From assembly GCA_946480915.1 (NCBI GenBank), contig CAMLLO010000004.1, forward strand, positions 1 through 64,000: 64,000 bases of DNA, given 5' to 3'. The position numbers and the translations under genes were made by a program. Shown piece by piece: positions 41,561 to 50,073 of this stretch (positions are counted from its first letter, which is position 1; each line of letters begins with the position of its first letter). Source of the DNA: an uncultured Sphingobacteriaceae bacterium (lineage in GTDB: Bacteria > Bacteroidota > Bacteroidia > Sphingobacteriales > Sphingobacteriaceae). The notes under the pieces were generated by a model that made no database searches, was not told the origin of the DNA, and saw only the letters and a list, made by a program, of their open reading frames with translations.

Positions 41561-42553
41561 TTAACTCTCCCTTCCTTTAACCATATCTGTCCCATTTAGC
41601 AACGTGTCAATTTCTTTTTTTATATGATCAAAGGAGGAGGTTGATTTTTTTTCATTCATTAATTTCTTAAATTTTTTTCGGCTATTGGCGATATCCTTGC
41701 GATTCCGTAGAAACATGAAAAAACCCTTGTAGAAGTGCTTTTTCCCAGCAATCCATAGAAACAAAAAATCGAACAATATTAATTGTGCATACCAGAGCCA
41801 TAAATAAGGGAGGTCTAGATGTATTGCGTGCATTGTTAGTCTGTTCCTCAAAAAAATACTTTTCACCCAGTTCGCCGTTTTATAGTTCTTAGTGGTCGAT
41901 GAATGATCGTGGATGCAATAAGTATTATGATGATAGTAGCATTTCCATCCTAAACGCCATGCACGCAACCCCAGCTCAAAATCTTCATAATAAAAAGGAG
42001 AAAAAATCTCATCAAATCCTCCCATTTCCTTCATCTTTTTGGCATTAACTAATGCATTTGCGCCCGATAAATATGCGGTAGGGGTCCAAAATCCAGCTGT
42101 TTTAATATGAAAGAATGTGTTGGCTTTAATCTTTCCCCCGTTTCTTGAAAATAATCTTGCGGTATCTTGCGTTTCACCTGTCAAGCCTATAATTTTACTC
42201 ATTACACCAAACGTATCCGGTTTATCGAAATAAGCAAATAACCCATCAAAATAGTCCGGAATTAATTGAATATCACTATTGAGATATAAGATTAGTTCAT
42301 GTTTTGCAACATCCAGGCCTTTATTACAAGCTTTAGAAAACCCTCCATTAATAGTACATTTAATCAGAACTATGGATGGATAAAATTTCTCGATAAAATC
42401 AATGGAATCGTCCTTTGAAAAATCATCAACAACTATGATCTCAAAATTACAACCAGAATTATTAAGAGCCTCTAATACTGACGGTAAATTCCGTTCCAGT
42501 AAATGCTTTCCATTATAATTTGGAATGATGACCGACAAAGATGGGTTTCTCAT
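41561..42553 (-). CDS. Family 2 glycosyltransferase
   Basis: 330 residues: LSVIIPNYNGKHLLERNLPS, FEIIVVDDFSKDDSIDFIEK, LILYLNSDIQLIPDYFDGLF with the DxD-like NSD, then YLSGANALVNAKKMKEMGGF near 162 and SPFYYEDFELGLRAWRLGW with the ED motif. A hydrophobic stretch, LPYLWLWYAQLILFDFLFLW, near 250-272 may anchor it in the membrane. It belongs to the GT2 group that extends O-antigen-like glycans. Its ATG overlaps the previous gene's stop (ATGA), indicating coupled translation. Confidence 0.9.
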   Translation of the reverse strand: MRNPSLSVIIPNYNGKHLLERNLPSVLEALNNSGCNFEIIVVDDFSKDDSIDFIEKFYPSIVLIKCTINGGFSKACNKGLDVAKHELILYLNSDIQLIPDYFDGLFAYFDKPDTFGVMSKIIGLTGETQDTARLFSRNGGKIKANTFFHIKTAGFWTPTAYLSGANALVNAKKMKEMGGFDEIFSPFYYEDFELGLRAWRLGWKCYYHHNTYCIHDHSSTTKNYKTANWVKSIFLRNRLTMHAIHLDLPYLWLWYAQLILFDFLFLWIAGKKHFYKGFFMFLRNRKDIANSRKKFKKLMNEKKSTSSFDHIKKEIDTLLNGTDMVKGRES

Positions 42554-43431
42554 TTCTTTACAATTCGATAATTTCTGTATTCACCAATCCGCCAAGCAGT
42601 AACATCTTCAATCACCTGAAGTATCTTTCGCCTTAAGGGCATTTTTCTTTCTAGCTTTTTTAAATCAATATTGAGCGTCCAGTTAACTGAATCAATCCGG
42701 TTTTGCATAACCCGGGGATGTGACGAATTGAAAGCAACCAATCTGTCCGCATTTTTGTAGTCGAAATCTATCGTTTCCGGTACATGTTTTTCAATCCACT
42801 CATCATCGTGATAAAACTTATTGAAATTTCTAACTTTATGTTTCAAGCCGGAAGGTGGCTTTACCCATCCATAATGATAAATGTAAGCATCAATAAGTTT
42901 AACATTTATTTTCCTGTTATTCCATCGAAATCCCTGCGCATCACGATAAGAGTGAATAGATTTATTATTTCTAAGTACTCTTATTTCACGCCGGTACCAA
43001 CGCCTTGAACTTCCACAATAATCATAAGAACCATAAAAGTGCAGGTATTTAAATAACAAGCCTTCGATTTGCATATTATCCAAATTTTCTTCCATTTCCC
43101 TTTTGATGGTTTCATGATATTTCTCATGAACGCATTCATCTCCCTGTATGTAAAAAGCCCAATCCGCATCAGCTGAAATAGCTTTGAAGGCTTTGTCTGT
43201 TTCAGCGGCGAACACCTCACCCCCTGCTCGGAGAGACTCATCCCACACTGTATGAATTATTCTAATTTTTGGCGATTCGATGTTTAATATCAATCTCTCA
43301 GTTTCATCCTCCGAATTTCCGAGTGCTACAACAAACTCATCACAAATAGGCAATATTGATAAAATTGCTTCTACAATCGGATAATCGTTTTTTACAGCAT
43401 TCCTAATAAAAGTAAAACCTACTACTTTCAT
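42550..43431 (-). CDS. GT2-like glycosyltransferase
   Basis: 293 residues. The N-terminus MKVVGFTFIRNAVKNDYPIV and DEFVVALGNSEDETERLILN mark a glycosyltransferase of the GT2 clan that begins with FxFIRN rather than the usual SVI. WAFYIQGDECVHEKYHETIK near 105 contains the acidic metal-site motif. Later segments include HFYGSYDYCGSSRRWYRREI. It is the first gene of the leftward transferase operon, followed by two GT2 genes and, after a gap, the exporter. Donor and acceptor are unknown. Confidence 0.82.
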   Translation of the reverse strand: MKVVGFTFIRNAVKNDYPIVEAILSILPICDEFVVALGNSEDETERLILNIESPKIRIIHTVWDESLRAGGEVFAAETDKAFKAISADADWAFYIQGDECVHEKYHETIKREMEENLDNMQIEGLLFKYLHFYGSYDYCGSSRRWYRREIRVLRNNKSIHSYRDAQGFRWNNRKINVKLIDAYIYHYGWVKPPSGLKHKVRNFNKFYHDDEWIEKHVPETIDFDYKNADRLVAFNSSHPRVMQNRIDSVNWTLNIDLKKLERKMPLRRKILQVIEDVTAWRIGEYRNYRIVKK

Positions 43432-43577
43432 ATTAAATAATCATCGAAGGGCAAAGATAAATTTTATCAAAGGTTTTTCATTTTAATAAAGATAAATAGC
43501 CGCGACATCTTAGAAAAATGACAGATTTGAAATTTTTACCGATATTAGTTATGGATGCCTCCTAGAAAGCGATTAAG

Positions 43578-44465
43578 ATGAGCAAAAGTCAAAACAAACA
43601 CCATTCACGTTTTAAAAACTTCCGTGAGGTTTCGAGGCAACTTACCATCGTAGAAAATGAACTAGCCGGGGCCGGGGACCTTCTCAAAAGTCTTCATATT
43701 GATTCAAATAGCAGAATTATAGGAATAACAGGCCCTCCAGGGGCTGGAAAGAGCACACTGGTTTCAAAGCTGATTAATGAATTATTAAGCGAAACCACTC
43801 GCATTGCAGTTCTAGCAGTCGACCCAACATCTCCTTTTAGTTTTGGATCTTTACTTGGCGATAGGGTCCGAATGCAAAATTATGCCACTCATAAGAATGT
43901 TTTCATCAGATCTATTGCATCCAGAGGATCTTTGGGAGGCCTATCAACCAAAATAATTGAAATGACCGATGTACTTAAAGCATCCGGGTTCGATTACATC
44001 CTGCTTGAAACGGTGGGTGTTGGCCAATCTGAAGTGGAAGTTGCGGCACTTGCGGACGTTACCTTGGTCGTGTTGGTTCCAGAATCAGGCGATGAGATTC
44101 AATCTATAAAAGCGGGCATAATGGAAATTGGGGATGCTTTTATCGTCAACAAAGCAGACCGGGAAGGAGCTGAACCGTTCGCAAATAATCTTCAGCGGTT
44201 TACAAAGGTCCGTTCAATTCCGGTTTTTAAAACGATTGCGACGAGCGGAGAGGGCATTTCTGAGCTTGCCCTTTTTATCAAAAATTATGACTACAAACCT
44301 GCCACCCGTTCACTTTTAGCTACCGAAAAAGCCTGGAAGCTTATTCAGGAAAAGAGGATGGCTGACATTGATAAAAAAAAACTTCAGCATGAAATTACGG
44401 AAGCATCAAAGGTGAAAGGGTTCAACATCTATCAATTTGTCGAATCTAAAATCAAGCATTCATAA
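43578..44465 (+). CDS. meaB: MeaB-like GTPase (methylmalonyl-CoA mutase chaperone family)
   Basis: 295 residues of the MeaB/ArgK family: RIIGITGPPGAGKSTLVSKL (P-loop at 52-60), VLAVDPTSPFSFGSLLGDRV near 80, SRGSLGGLSTKI near 122, ILLETVGVGQSEVEVAALAD near 150 and VNKADREGA near 190. These G3 proteins load or protect the adenosylcobalamin of methylmalonyl-CoA mutase. No mutase genes are in this window, so the partner is elsewhere or unknown. It overlaps the converging aminopeptidase gene by 14 bases. Confidence 0.93.
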   Translation: MSKSQNKHHSRFKNFREVSRQLTIVENELAGAGDLLKSLHIDSNSRIIGITGPPGAGKSTLVSKLINELLSETTRIAVLAVDPTSPFSFGSLLGDRVRMQNYATHKNVFIRSIASRGSLGGLSTKIIEMTDVLKASGFDYILLETVGVGQSEVEVAALADVTLVVLVPESGDEIQSIKAGIMEIGDAFIVNKADREGAEPFANNLQRFTKVRSIPVFKTIATSGEGISELALFIKNYDYKPATRSLLATEKAWKLIQEKRMADIDKKKLQHEITEASKVKGFNIYQFVESKIKHS

Positions 44466-45741
44466 GTTCTTCTATTTCTTCCGCTTCAATCGGAATATCT
44501 GCCATCAAATCTATATTTCCATCTTCAGTTATTAAGATGTCATTTTCTAACCGTATACCTAAGCCTTCTTCTTTTATATAGATGCCTGGTTCGCAGGTTA
44601 ATATATTTCCCGGCTCGAATGGTTTATAACGACTGGCAAAATCGTGAACATCCAGTCCAAGATGGTGCGAAGTTCCATGCATAAAATATTTTTTATACAA
44701 CGGCATAGAAGGATTTTGGCGCTCGACCTCAAACCTATCCAGCAGCCCGAGTTGAATCAGCTGGTCGGTCATAATCTTACCTACCTCTTCATGATATTCA
44801 TTCCAAACTGTACCCGATATCAGCATTTTCTTCGACTCACGCATCACATGTAAAACAGCATTATACACATCTCGTTGCCGCTTTGTAAATTTTCCATTTA
44901 CTGGGATGGACCGACTTAAATCGGCATTATAGTTAGCGTATTCTGCTCCAAAATCAAAAAGTATCACCTCGCCATCTTTGCAAATCTGATTGTTATCGTT
45001 GTAATGAAGGATGTTTGCATTAGCACCCGAGGCAATAATCGGAGAATAAGCATGACCTGTTGCGCCCTGGCGGATAAATTCATGTATGATTTCAGCTTCA
45101 ATTTCATATTCTTTAACGCCGGGTTTTACAAATTTCAACACTCTTTTAAAAGCATCGGCCGTGATGCTGCAGGCTTTTTTTGTGAGGAGAATCTCTGCCT
45201 CAGATTTTACCGCCCGAAGGGAGCGCAAAATAGGAGCAGACCGTTTATATTCGTGCAAGGGATACCGCTCTTTTAACTGACTGATAAAGCGGAGGTCACG
45301 ATTCGACACATCATAGCTGGCCCGATCATTTTCATTTGTGTTCAAATAGATGGTGTCAGCGTAATTTATTATTGTAGAGAGGATGTTCCAGAATTCATCA
45401 AGCCAATAGACACTTTCAATTCCAGAAGTTTCCGTTGCCTGCTTCTTGGTGTATTTGTGTCCTTCCCATACGGCGATATGCTCATTTGTTTGTCTTAAAA
45501 ACAAGACACTTTTGTATATCGGATTAGGACAATCAGGGTAAAGAACTAAAATAGACTGCTCCTGATCGATTCCCGTCAAATAAAAAAAATCTGCATTTTG
45601 TTTGAAAGGAAATGTTTGATCGCCGCTGCGTAAGTATTCGTCGTTAGAATTAAAAACCGTTATTGCGTTGGTTTTCAGATTACTTATAAATTTTTCGCGG
45701 TTCTTCTTAAACAATGAAGAATCAATATGGTTATACTTCAT
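44452..45741 (-). CDS. pepP: Xaa-Pro aminopeptidase (aminopeptidase P family)
   Basis: 429 residues from ATG 45741; a TTG two codons earlier is disregarded. The N-terminal creatinase-like domain spans about 1-170, with FLRQTNEHIAVWEGHKYTKK. The pita-bread metallopeptidase domain has the dinuclear metal residues in ILFDFGAEYANYNADLSRSI (two Asp), GTSHHLGLDVHD (His), ILTCEPGIYIKEEGLG (Glu) and IRLENDILITEDG (Glu). It removes N-terminal residues preceding proline in the cytoplasm, as there is no signal peptide. It is divergent from the OmpA gene and converges on meaB. Confidence 0.92.
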   Translation of the reverse strand: MKYNHIDSSLFKKNREKFISNLKTNAITVFNSNDEYLRSGDQTFPFKQNADFFYLTGIDQEQSILVLYPDCPNPIYKSVLFLRQTNEHIAVWEGHKYTKKQATETSGIESVYWLDEFWNILSTIINYADTIYLNTNENDRASYDVSNRDLRFISQLKERYPLHEYKRSAPILRSLRAVKSEAEILLTKKACSITADAFKRVLKFVKPGVKEYEIEAEIIHEFIRQGATGHAYSPIIASGANANILHYNDNNQICKDGEVILFDFGAEYANYNADLSRSIPVNGKFTKRQRDVYNAVLHVMRESKKMLISGTVWNEYHEEVGKIMTDQLIQLGLLDRFEVERQNPSMPLYKKYFMHGTSHHLGLDVHDFASRYKPFEPGNILTCEPGIYIKEEGLGIRLENDILITEDGNIDLMADIPIEAEEIEELMNA

Positions 45742-45825
45742 AATCAAAAACTAAATTAAATAAAAGATAAACCTTTTTAAGATTGTTATGTTTAGCAGAA
45801 TAATAGGAATGGTATTTGACAAATA

Positions 45826-45856
45826 TTTGGTGATATCAAACTTATAATTAATTTTG
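45826..45856 (+). promoter_or_regulatory. Strong promoter of the OmpA gene
   Basis: TTTGG (45826-45830; TTTG to 45829) is followed after 19 bp by TAATTTTG (45849-45856), nearly the Bacteroidota consensus. The transcript would start near 45862, leaving an AT-rich leader of about 40 bases. Confidence 0.78.
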
Positions 45857-45903
45857 TGAAAAATTACGCAATTAAAATTGTTTAACCTTAAAAAAAACAA
45901 AGC

Positions 45904-47205
45904 ATGAATTATTCTACAATTAAAAAAGTTGTTGCTTGTTCTATGGTGACGCTGGTAGGTCTAGCTGCCACGGCTCAGGAGACAACTACAACAACGAGCT
46001 CGACTGCCACAGTGTTTGGCGGAAGAGGACAGTACAGAACATGGTCTCTAGGTGTTAACGCTGGTGTACTTGCACCAATTGTTCCTTTCGGAACGAATGA
46101 TTACGCTGACTGGGAGTCTTCATTAGGATATGGCGCATTTCTTAAAAAACAATTTGCTCCATCTTTCGGAATGAAGTTAGATTTCCACAGAGGAAACGTT
46201 AAAGGTAATGCAGATAACAACGAAGGAAGATCTTCTATCGCTGGAATGCCTGCAAGTTTTGACACTGAAATTCACTACGCCCTTTCATTAAAAGGAGTAG
46301 TTAACGTTGGTACTATCGACTTCCTTAGAAGAGAGAACGCTATCAATTTCTTCGTACAAGGTGGTGCTGGATTGGTTAAATACAAACCATACCCTAACGC
46401 TGCTAACAAAGATGATCAAAACGTTCGTGAGTTATTTATCCCTGTTGGAGCTGGTGTTAACTTCAAATTAAGCAACAGAGTTGCTTTAAATTTAGGTTAC
46501 GATGCTAACTTCCTGGATGCTGATAACCTTGACGGAGTTTGGAGAAACGGTGCTTCTAACAAAGACAAATGGTCTTACGGATACGCTGGTCTTGAGTTTT
46601 CTCTTGGAAGCTCTGCTAAACCTAGCTTAGAGTGGACTAACCCTGTTGCTTTAATGTACGATGAATTAAAAGATCCTACATTACGTCAGGAAGTTGAAGC
46701 TTTAAAAACTCGTGTAAGCACTTTAGAAAACACTGTAAACCAATTATCAGCTGATGCTGATGGTGATGGTGTTGCTGACAGATTTGACAAATGCCCAGGA
46801 ACTCCTGCTGGTACTGTTGTTGACGGATCTGGTTGCCCAATTACTCACCCTGAAGGTATGGGTATGGGAGCTAATACTGCAACTGGTTCAGTTATCCAGT
46901 TTGAATTTGATAGCTCAGTATTAAAAACTTCATCATACCCAGTTTTAGATGCTGTTTCTGCTGACTTAAGAGCTAACTCTTCTGCTAAAGCTAGCTTAGA
47001 AGGTCACGCTTCTGCAGAAGGTACTGACGCTTACAACATGAATCTTTCTAGAGACAGAGCTAATTCAGTTAAAACATACTTAGTTAACTCTGGTGTTGAT
47101 GCAAACCGTCTTACTGTTAAAGCTTTCGGTGAAAGCCGTCCAGTAGCTTCTAACGAAACTGAAGAAGGTCGTATTCAAAACCGTCGTGTTGAGATTAAAA
47201 AATAA
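45904..47205 (+). CDS. OmpA family outer-membrane protein
   Basis: 433 residues. A signal peptide (about 1-21, ATAQ) precedes a barrel of about 200 residues (GINAG-like strands such as WSLGVNAGVLAPIVPF and VALNLGYDANFLD). A helical linker LRQEVEALKTRVSTLENTVN near 262 leads to a thrombospondin-3-like calcium repeat (DADGDGVADRFDKCPGTPAG, about 283-302) and the peptidoglycan-binding OmpA domain (about 325-433, LEGHASAEGTDAYNMNLSRD and RIQNRRVEIKK). It ties the outer membrane to the cell wall. A near-consensus promoter, a good terminator and biased codon use (GCT, GTT, AAC) suggest high expression. Confidence 0.95.
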   Translation: MNYSTIKKVVACSMVTLVGLAATAQETTTTTSSTATVFGGRGQYRTWSLGVNAGVLAPIVPFGTNDYADWESSLGYGAFLKKQFAPSFGMKLDFHRGNVKGNADNNEGRSSIAGMPASFDTEIHYALSLKGVVNVGTIDFLRRENAINFFVQGGAGLVKYKPYPNAANKDDQNVRELFIPVGAGVNFKLSNRVALNLGYDANFLDADNLDGVWRNGASNKDKWSYGYAGLEFSLGSSAKPSLEWTNPVALMYDELKDPTLRQEVEALKTRVSTLENTVNQLSADADGDGVADRFDKCPGTPAGTVVDGSGCPITHPEGMGMGANTATGSVIQFEFDSSVLKTSSYPVLDAVSADLRANSSAKASLEGHASAEGTDAYNMNLSRDRANSVKTYLVNSGVDANRLTVKAFGESRPVASNETEEGRIQNRRVEIKK

Positions 47206-47235
47206 GATAATATAGTTTTAAGCATATTATCCACG

Positions 47236-47267
47236 AGAGGGCTTCCTATACAGAAGCCCTCTTTTTT
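47236..47267 (+). terminator. Intrinsic terminator of the OmpA gene
   Basis: AGAGGGCTTC (47236-47245) pairs with GAAGCCCTCT (47253-47262) around a 7-base loop and is followed by a T-run to 47267. It is a classic intrinsic terminator. Confidence 0.93.
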
Positions 47268-47310
47268 ATGTCAAAATTTTCTTTTATAAACCACATTCAA
47301 AGGCATTTTC

Positions 47311-47318
47311 TAAATTTG
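47311..47318 (+). promoter_or_regulatory. -7 element directly before a tiny membrane-protein gene
   Basis: TAAATTTG at 47311-47318 ends three bases before ATG 47322. It selects this ATG over the earlier one at 47268 and implies a leaderless transcript, or one starting slightly inside the frame. Confidence 0.5.
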
Positions 47319-47321
47319 TAT

Positions 47322-47459
47322 ATGTACTTCTTTAGAAAAAAAGATCCTAACCGTCCGGTAAGCTTCAACCTGAAAGTGATGCACATCATTAATGCAACCG
47401 CAATACTGGTCTTTTTAGCAGGAATTATTTACAAACTTATTGAGTGGCTGACATCCTAA
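47322..47459 (+). CDS. Small single-helix membrane protein (DUF6728-like)
   Basis: 45 residues from ATG 47322: MYFFRKKDPNRPVSFNLKVM, then a transmembrane helix (INATAILVFLAGIIYKLIEW). The same frame runs back to an ATG at 47268, but that one touches the terminator of the OmpA gene and the extra residues look unrelated, so the shorter start next to a -7 box is preferred. The RKKDPNRP and NLKxMHxIN features resemble a tiny Bacteroidota family that I believe is DUF6728; function unknown. It stands between the OmpA and RidA genes. Confidence 0.68.
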   Translation: MYFFRKKDPNRPVSFNLKVMHIINATAILVFLAGIIYKLIEWLTS

Positions 47460-47523
47460 TCTATAAAACCATCATGAGCATATCTCTGATAGCTTCATCT
47501 CCATTAAAAACAATTATATTCTG

Positions 47524-47904
47524 ATGAAAAAAGTAATCAACACAACAAAAGCGCCATCACCTATCGGTCCGTACAACCAGGCAATTTTAGTGAGTGATGT
47601 ATTATATGTATCTGGTCAAATAGCAATAAACCCCGAAACTAACGACCTGGTTCAAGGCTCCATAGAGGAAGAGAGCCATCAGGTTATGAAAAACTTATCG
47701 GCGGTTCTATCGGGAGTGGGTTATTCTTTCGATAATATTGTTAAGACAACCATATTCTTGTCAGACATGTCGCTTTTTCCCAAAGTAAATGAAGTATATG
47801 GATCTTATTTCACTAAAGATTTTCCGGCGCGGGAAACGGTTGCTGTAGCTGGCTTACCAAAAGGGGCGAACGTTGAAATTTCAGTGATTGCCTATAAACA
47901 TTAA
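47524..47904 (+). CDS. RidA family (imine/enamine deaminase)
   Basis: 126 residues of the YjgF/YER057c/RidA family: KVINTTKAPSPIGPYNQAIL, VLYVSGQIAINPETNDLV, NLSAVLSGVGYSFDNIVKTT and FPARETVAVAGLPKGANVEI, with the signature Arg near 105 in PARE. RidA hydrolyses reactive enamine/imine intermediates made by PLP enzymes such as threonine dehydratase. Length is normal. It converges on the MarR gene. The substrate cannot be told from sequence. Confidence 0.94.
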   Translation: MKKVINTTKAPSPIGPYNQAILVSDVLYVSGQIAINPETNDLVQGSIEEESHQVMKNLSAVLSGVGYSFDNIVKTTIFLSDMSLFPKVNEVYGSYFTKDFPARETVAVAGLPKGANVEISVIAYKH

Positions 47905-47915
47905 AAAACAGAGCA

Positions 47916-48539
47916 CTAATAAGAGCTCCGAATCCGCTCCTTGACCTTGTCCTCGTGGAATGCTTCCAATTTTTGGAGCAGGCGAATTAATTGCATTTTC
48001 TCCTTTTCACTTAAATTACCAACAACGATTTTACTTGCTTGTCGAATTTTATCCATATTGGCTTCCAGAGCATTCTTTCCCTCTTCGGTAATTGAAATAT
48101 GCTTGCTACGTCGATCTCTCTCATTGATTACTTCGGCAATGAAACCTGAATCTAAAAGTCTGTTGATGATCTGAATTCCTGTCGACTTTTCATGGATATT
48201 CATTTCGATTAGCTGAGTCTTTGTCATACCGCCTCGATGAAGCAGGTTGATAAGAAAAATCACATCATCGATTGTGGAAAATGGCGAATCTAGAATGGCA
48301 AGCTTGCTATAAATTTTTGCATACCGATACAAATGAATTAAAGAAGTGTTGATAATACTTTCCGCCGACCGTCCCTTACTTTTTCCCTCCCAATCCAGAT
48401 CATCTTCTGTTGAGTACTTTTCTGATTTGATCTTTTTACCGAGCCAATCAGCAAAGTTCGAAAGGTGATGCCCCCCTTCTGGATAATCCTGCTCAAATTC
48501 TTCAGTTAATACTATTAGTTGGCGAAATAGGGAATTCAT
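47916..48539 (-). CDS. MarR family transcription regulator with N-terminal extension
   Basis: 207 residues from ATG 48539; a TTG start two codons earlier is disregarded. The winged-helix DNA-binding part covers about 75-190: DDVIFLINLLHRGGMTKTQL, IHEKSTGIQIINRLLDSGFI (recognition helix) and RDRRSKHISITEEGKNALEA (wing, with the DxRS motif). The 70-residue N-terminal extension is helical and is longer than in typical 140-160 residue MarR proteins. It is divergent from the crtB-like/idi/hydroxylase genes and could regulate them and the aromatic catabolic genes. Confidence 0.88.
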   Translation of the reverse strand: MNSLFRQLIVLTEEFEQDYPEGGHHLSNFADWLGKKIKSEKYSTEDDLDWEGKSKGRSAESIINTSLIHLYRYAKIYSKLAILDSPFSTIDDVIFLINLLHRGGMTKTQLIEMNIHEKSTGIQIINRLLDSGFIAEVINERDRRSKHISITEEGKNALEANMDKIRQASKIVVGNLSEKEKMQLIRLLQKLEAFHEDKVKERIRSSY

Positions 48540-48639
48540 AAACAATTATACAACTTTTACAATCTACTTTACGACTATTATATTCTATTTTAAAGAATTA
48601 AAACTAATTTAGGTGCATCTTAGTTTATCTAACTACCTT

Positions 48640-49485
48640 ATGAACACGATAGCCCAATTTGATCTTTTTTCATCTGCATGCAGCAAATCGGTAACTCGGT
48701 TGTACAGTACCTCATTTCATTCTGCAATTCAACTGTTAAGGACTGATATAAGAAATCCTATATGTGCTATTTACGGAATGGTTCGGTTGGCAGATGAAAT
48801 TGTTGACACTTTCCACGTCTTCGATAAAAAGGCATTGTTAAAAAAATTCAGAGAAGATACTTTTTCAGCCATTAACGACGGAATAAGTCTTAATCCCATT
48901 CTGCAAAGTTTCCAACAAACCGTAAAAAAATATAATATTGCACCTGACCTGATCGAGGCTTTTTTCCAGAGTATGGAAAAGGACCTGGACAAAAATGTAT
49001 ATATACACGACAGCGATTTTAAAGAATATATTTATGGATCTGCAGAAGTTGTTGGTTTAATGTGCCTGTACGTATTTTGTGAGGGTAATAAAACGATATT
49101 TGATTCTCTTAAAGAATATGCCCGGGCTTTGGGCTCGGCATTTCAAAAAATTAACTTTTTACGTGATTTACAATCGGATGTTGAAGATCTTAATCGCAGT
49201 TATTTCCCCGGATTTGCGCCTTCTTCTTTCAATAATAATTTAAAACGCTCTATTGAAGATGATATCGAAAAGGATTTTAAAAAAGGATATGAAGGCATTA
49301 AACGATTACCCTTAAATTCGCGTCTGGGCGTGTACGTTGCATACCGATATTATCTGGCGCTATTTGTGAAAGTTAAAAGGTCGAGTTCAAGCGCGATTTT
49401 AGAAAAAAGGGTCCGTATTCCAAATTATATGAAAATGTGTATTGTGTTGAAAGCAGGCCTTCGTAACCAACTAAATTTAATTTAA
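48640..49485 (+). CDS. crtB: Phytoene/squalene synthase family protein (CrtB-like)
   Basis: 281 residues from ATG 48640; the frame extends to a GTG at 48613 but MNTIAQFDLFSSACSKSVTR is the family-like start. The family motifs are YSTSFHSAIQLL, YGMVRLADEIVDTFH with the first Asp-rich motif (DEIVD), and LGSAFQKINFLRDLQSDVED with the second. It condenses two geranylgeranyl or farnesyl diphosphates head to head, giving phytoene or a presqualene product. No desaturase (crtI) is present here, so the product is open. The stop overlaps the idi start by one base (TAATG). Confidence 0.88.
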   Translation: MNTIAQFDLFSSACSKSVTRLYSTSFHSAIQLLRTDIRNPICAIYGMVRLADEIVDTFHVFDKKALLKKFREDTFSAINDGISLNPILQSFQQTVKKYNIAPDLIEAFFQSMEKDLDKNVYIHDSDFKEYIYGSAEVVGLMCLYVFCEGNKTIFDSLKEYARALGSAFQKINFLRDLQSDVEDLNRSYFPGFAPSSFNNNLKRSIEDDIEKDFKKGYEGIKRLPLNSRLGVYVAYRYYLALFVKVKRSSSSAILEKRVRIPNYMKMCIVLKAGLRNQLNLI

Positions 49486-50012
49486 TGTCTTTCTCACATG
49501 TAATTCTTGTTGATGAAAACGATCAGGAAATTGGTACAATGGAAAAAATGCAGGCTCATAAAGAAGGGCTGCTGCACCGGGCATTTTCAGTTTTTATAAT
49601 CAACAATAACAATCAGATGCTCCTACAAAAACGCGCATCATCGAAATACCATTCGCCGGGGTTGTGGACCAACGCCTGTTGCAGCCACCCGGGACCAAAC
49701 CAAAGCACTTTAATTGCAGCCAATATCAGATTAAGCGAGGAGATGGGTTTTAACTGTCCTTTAACAGAAATCGGATCGTTTACTTACCGTACAGAATTTG
49801 CTAATGGCTTAATAGAATTTGAATTCGATCATGTACTGCTGGGAACTTATAATAGCGACGTTATTCCGAATCCCGAAGAAGTTGACGAGTATAAATGGGT
49901 ATCGCTTGCAGGGATAGACAGTCTGTTAAAAGCCGATGACCATGAATTTACTTATTGGTTTAAATTAGCATACCCATTAACCAAAAACTGGATAAATAAA
50001 TCTGATCAGTAA
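49485..50012 (+). CDS. idi: Isopentenyl-diphosphate delta-isomerase, type I
   Basis: 175 residues of the Nudix-type isomerase: HVILVDENDQEIGTMEKMQA, HKEGLLHRAFSVFI, WTNACCSHPGPN with the catalytic Cys, RLSEEMGF (Nudix-like box) and VDEYKWVSL. It interconverts isopentenyl and dimethylallyl diphosphate, supplying the starter for polyprenyl diphosphates used by the adjacent CrtB-like enzyme. Length is standard. It is coupled to the synthase by a TAATG overlap, so the pair would act in one isoprenoid route. Confidence 0.94.
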   Translation: MSFSHVILVDENDQEIGTMEKMQAHKEGLLHRAFSVFIINNNNQMLLQKRASSKYHSPGLWTNACCSHPGPNQSTLIAANIRLSEEMGFNCPLTEIGSFTYRTEFANGLIEFEFDHVLLGTYNSDVIPNPEEVDEYKWVSLAGIDSLLKADDHEFTYWFKLAYPLTKNWINKSDQ

Positions 50013-50035
50013 TAATCTCAGAAAATTAATCCAAA

Positions 50036-50070
50036 ACCATGTTTAAGATGTTATTCTATTAAACAATGGT
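50036..50070. promoter_or_regulatory. Imperfect inverted repeat ahead of the hydroxylase gene
   Basis: ACCAT-GTTTA (50036-50045) and TAAACAATGGT (50060-50070) pair with a single bulged base around a 14-base centre, ending four bases before ATG 50074. It could be an operator, for example of the nearby MarR protein, or an mRNA hairpin; not proven. Confidence 0.35.
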
Positions 50071-50073
50071 CCA

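Noticed and set aside
47268..47321. Longer version of the tiny membrane protein starting at ATG 47268
   Set aside because: That ATG touches the T-run of the OmpA terminator and the extra 18 residues precede an exact -7 box; the later ATG fits better.
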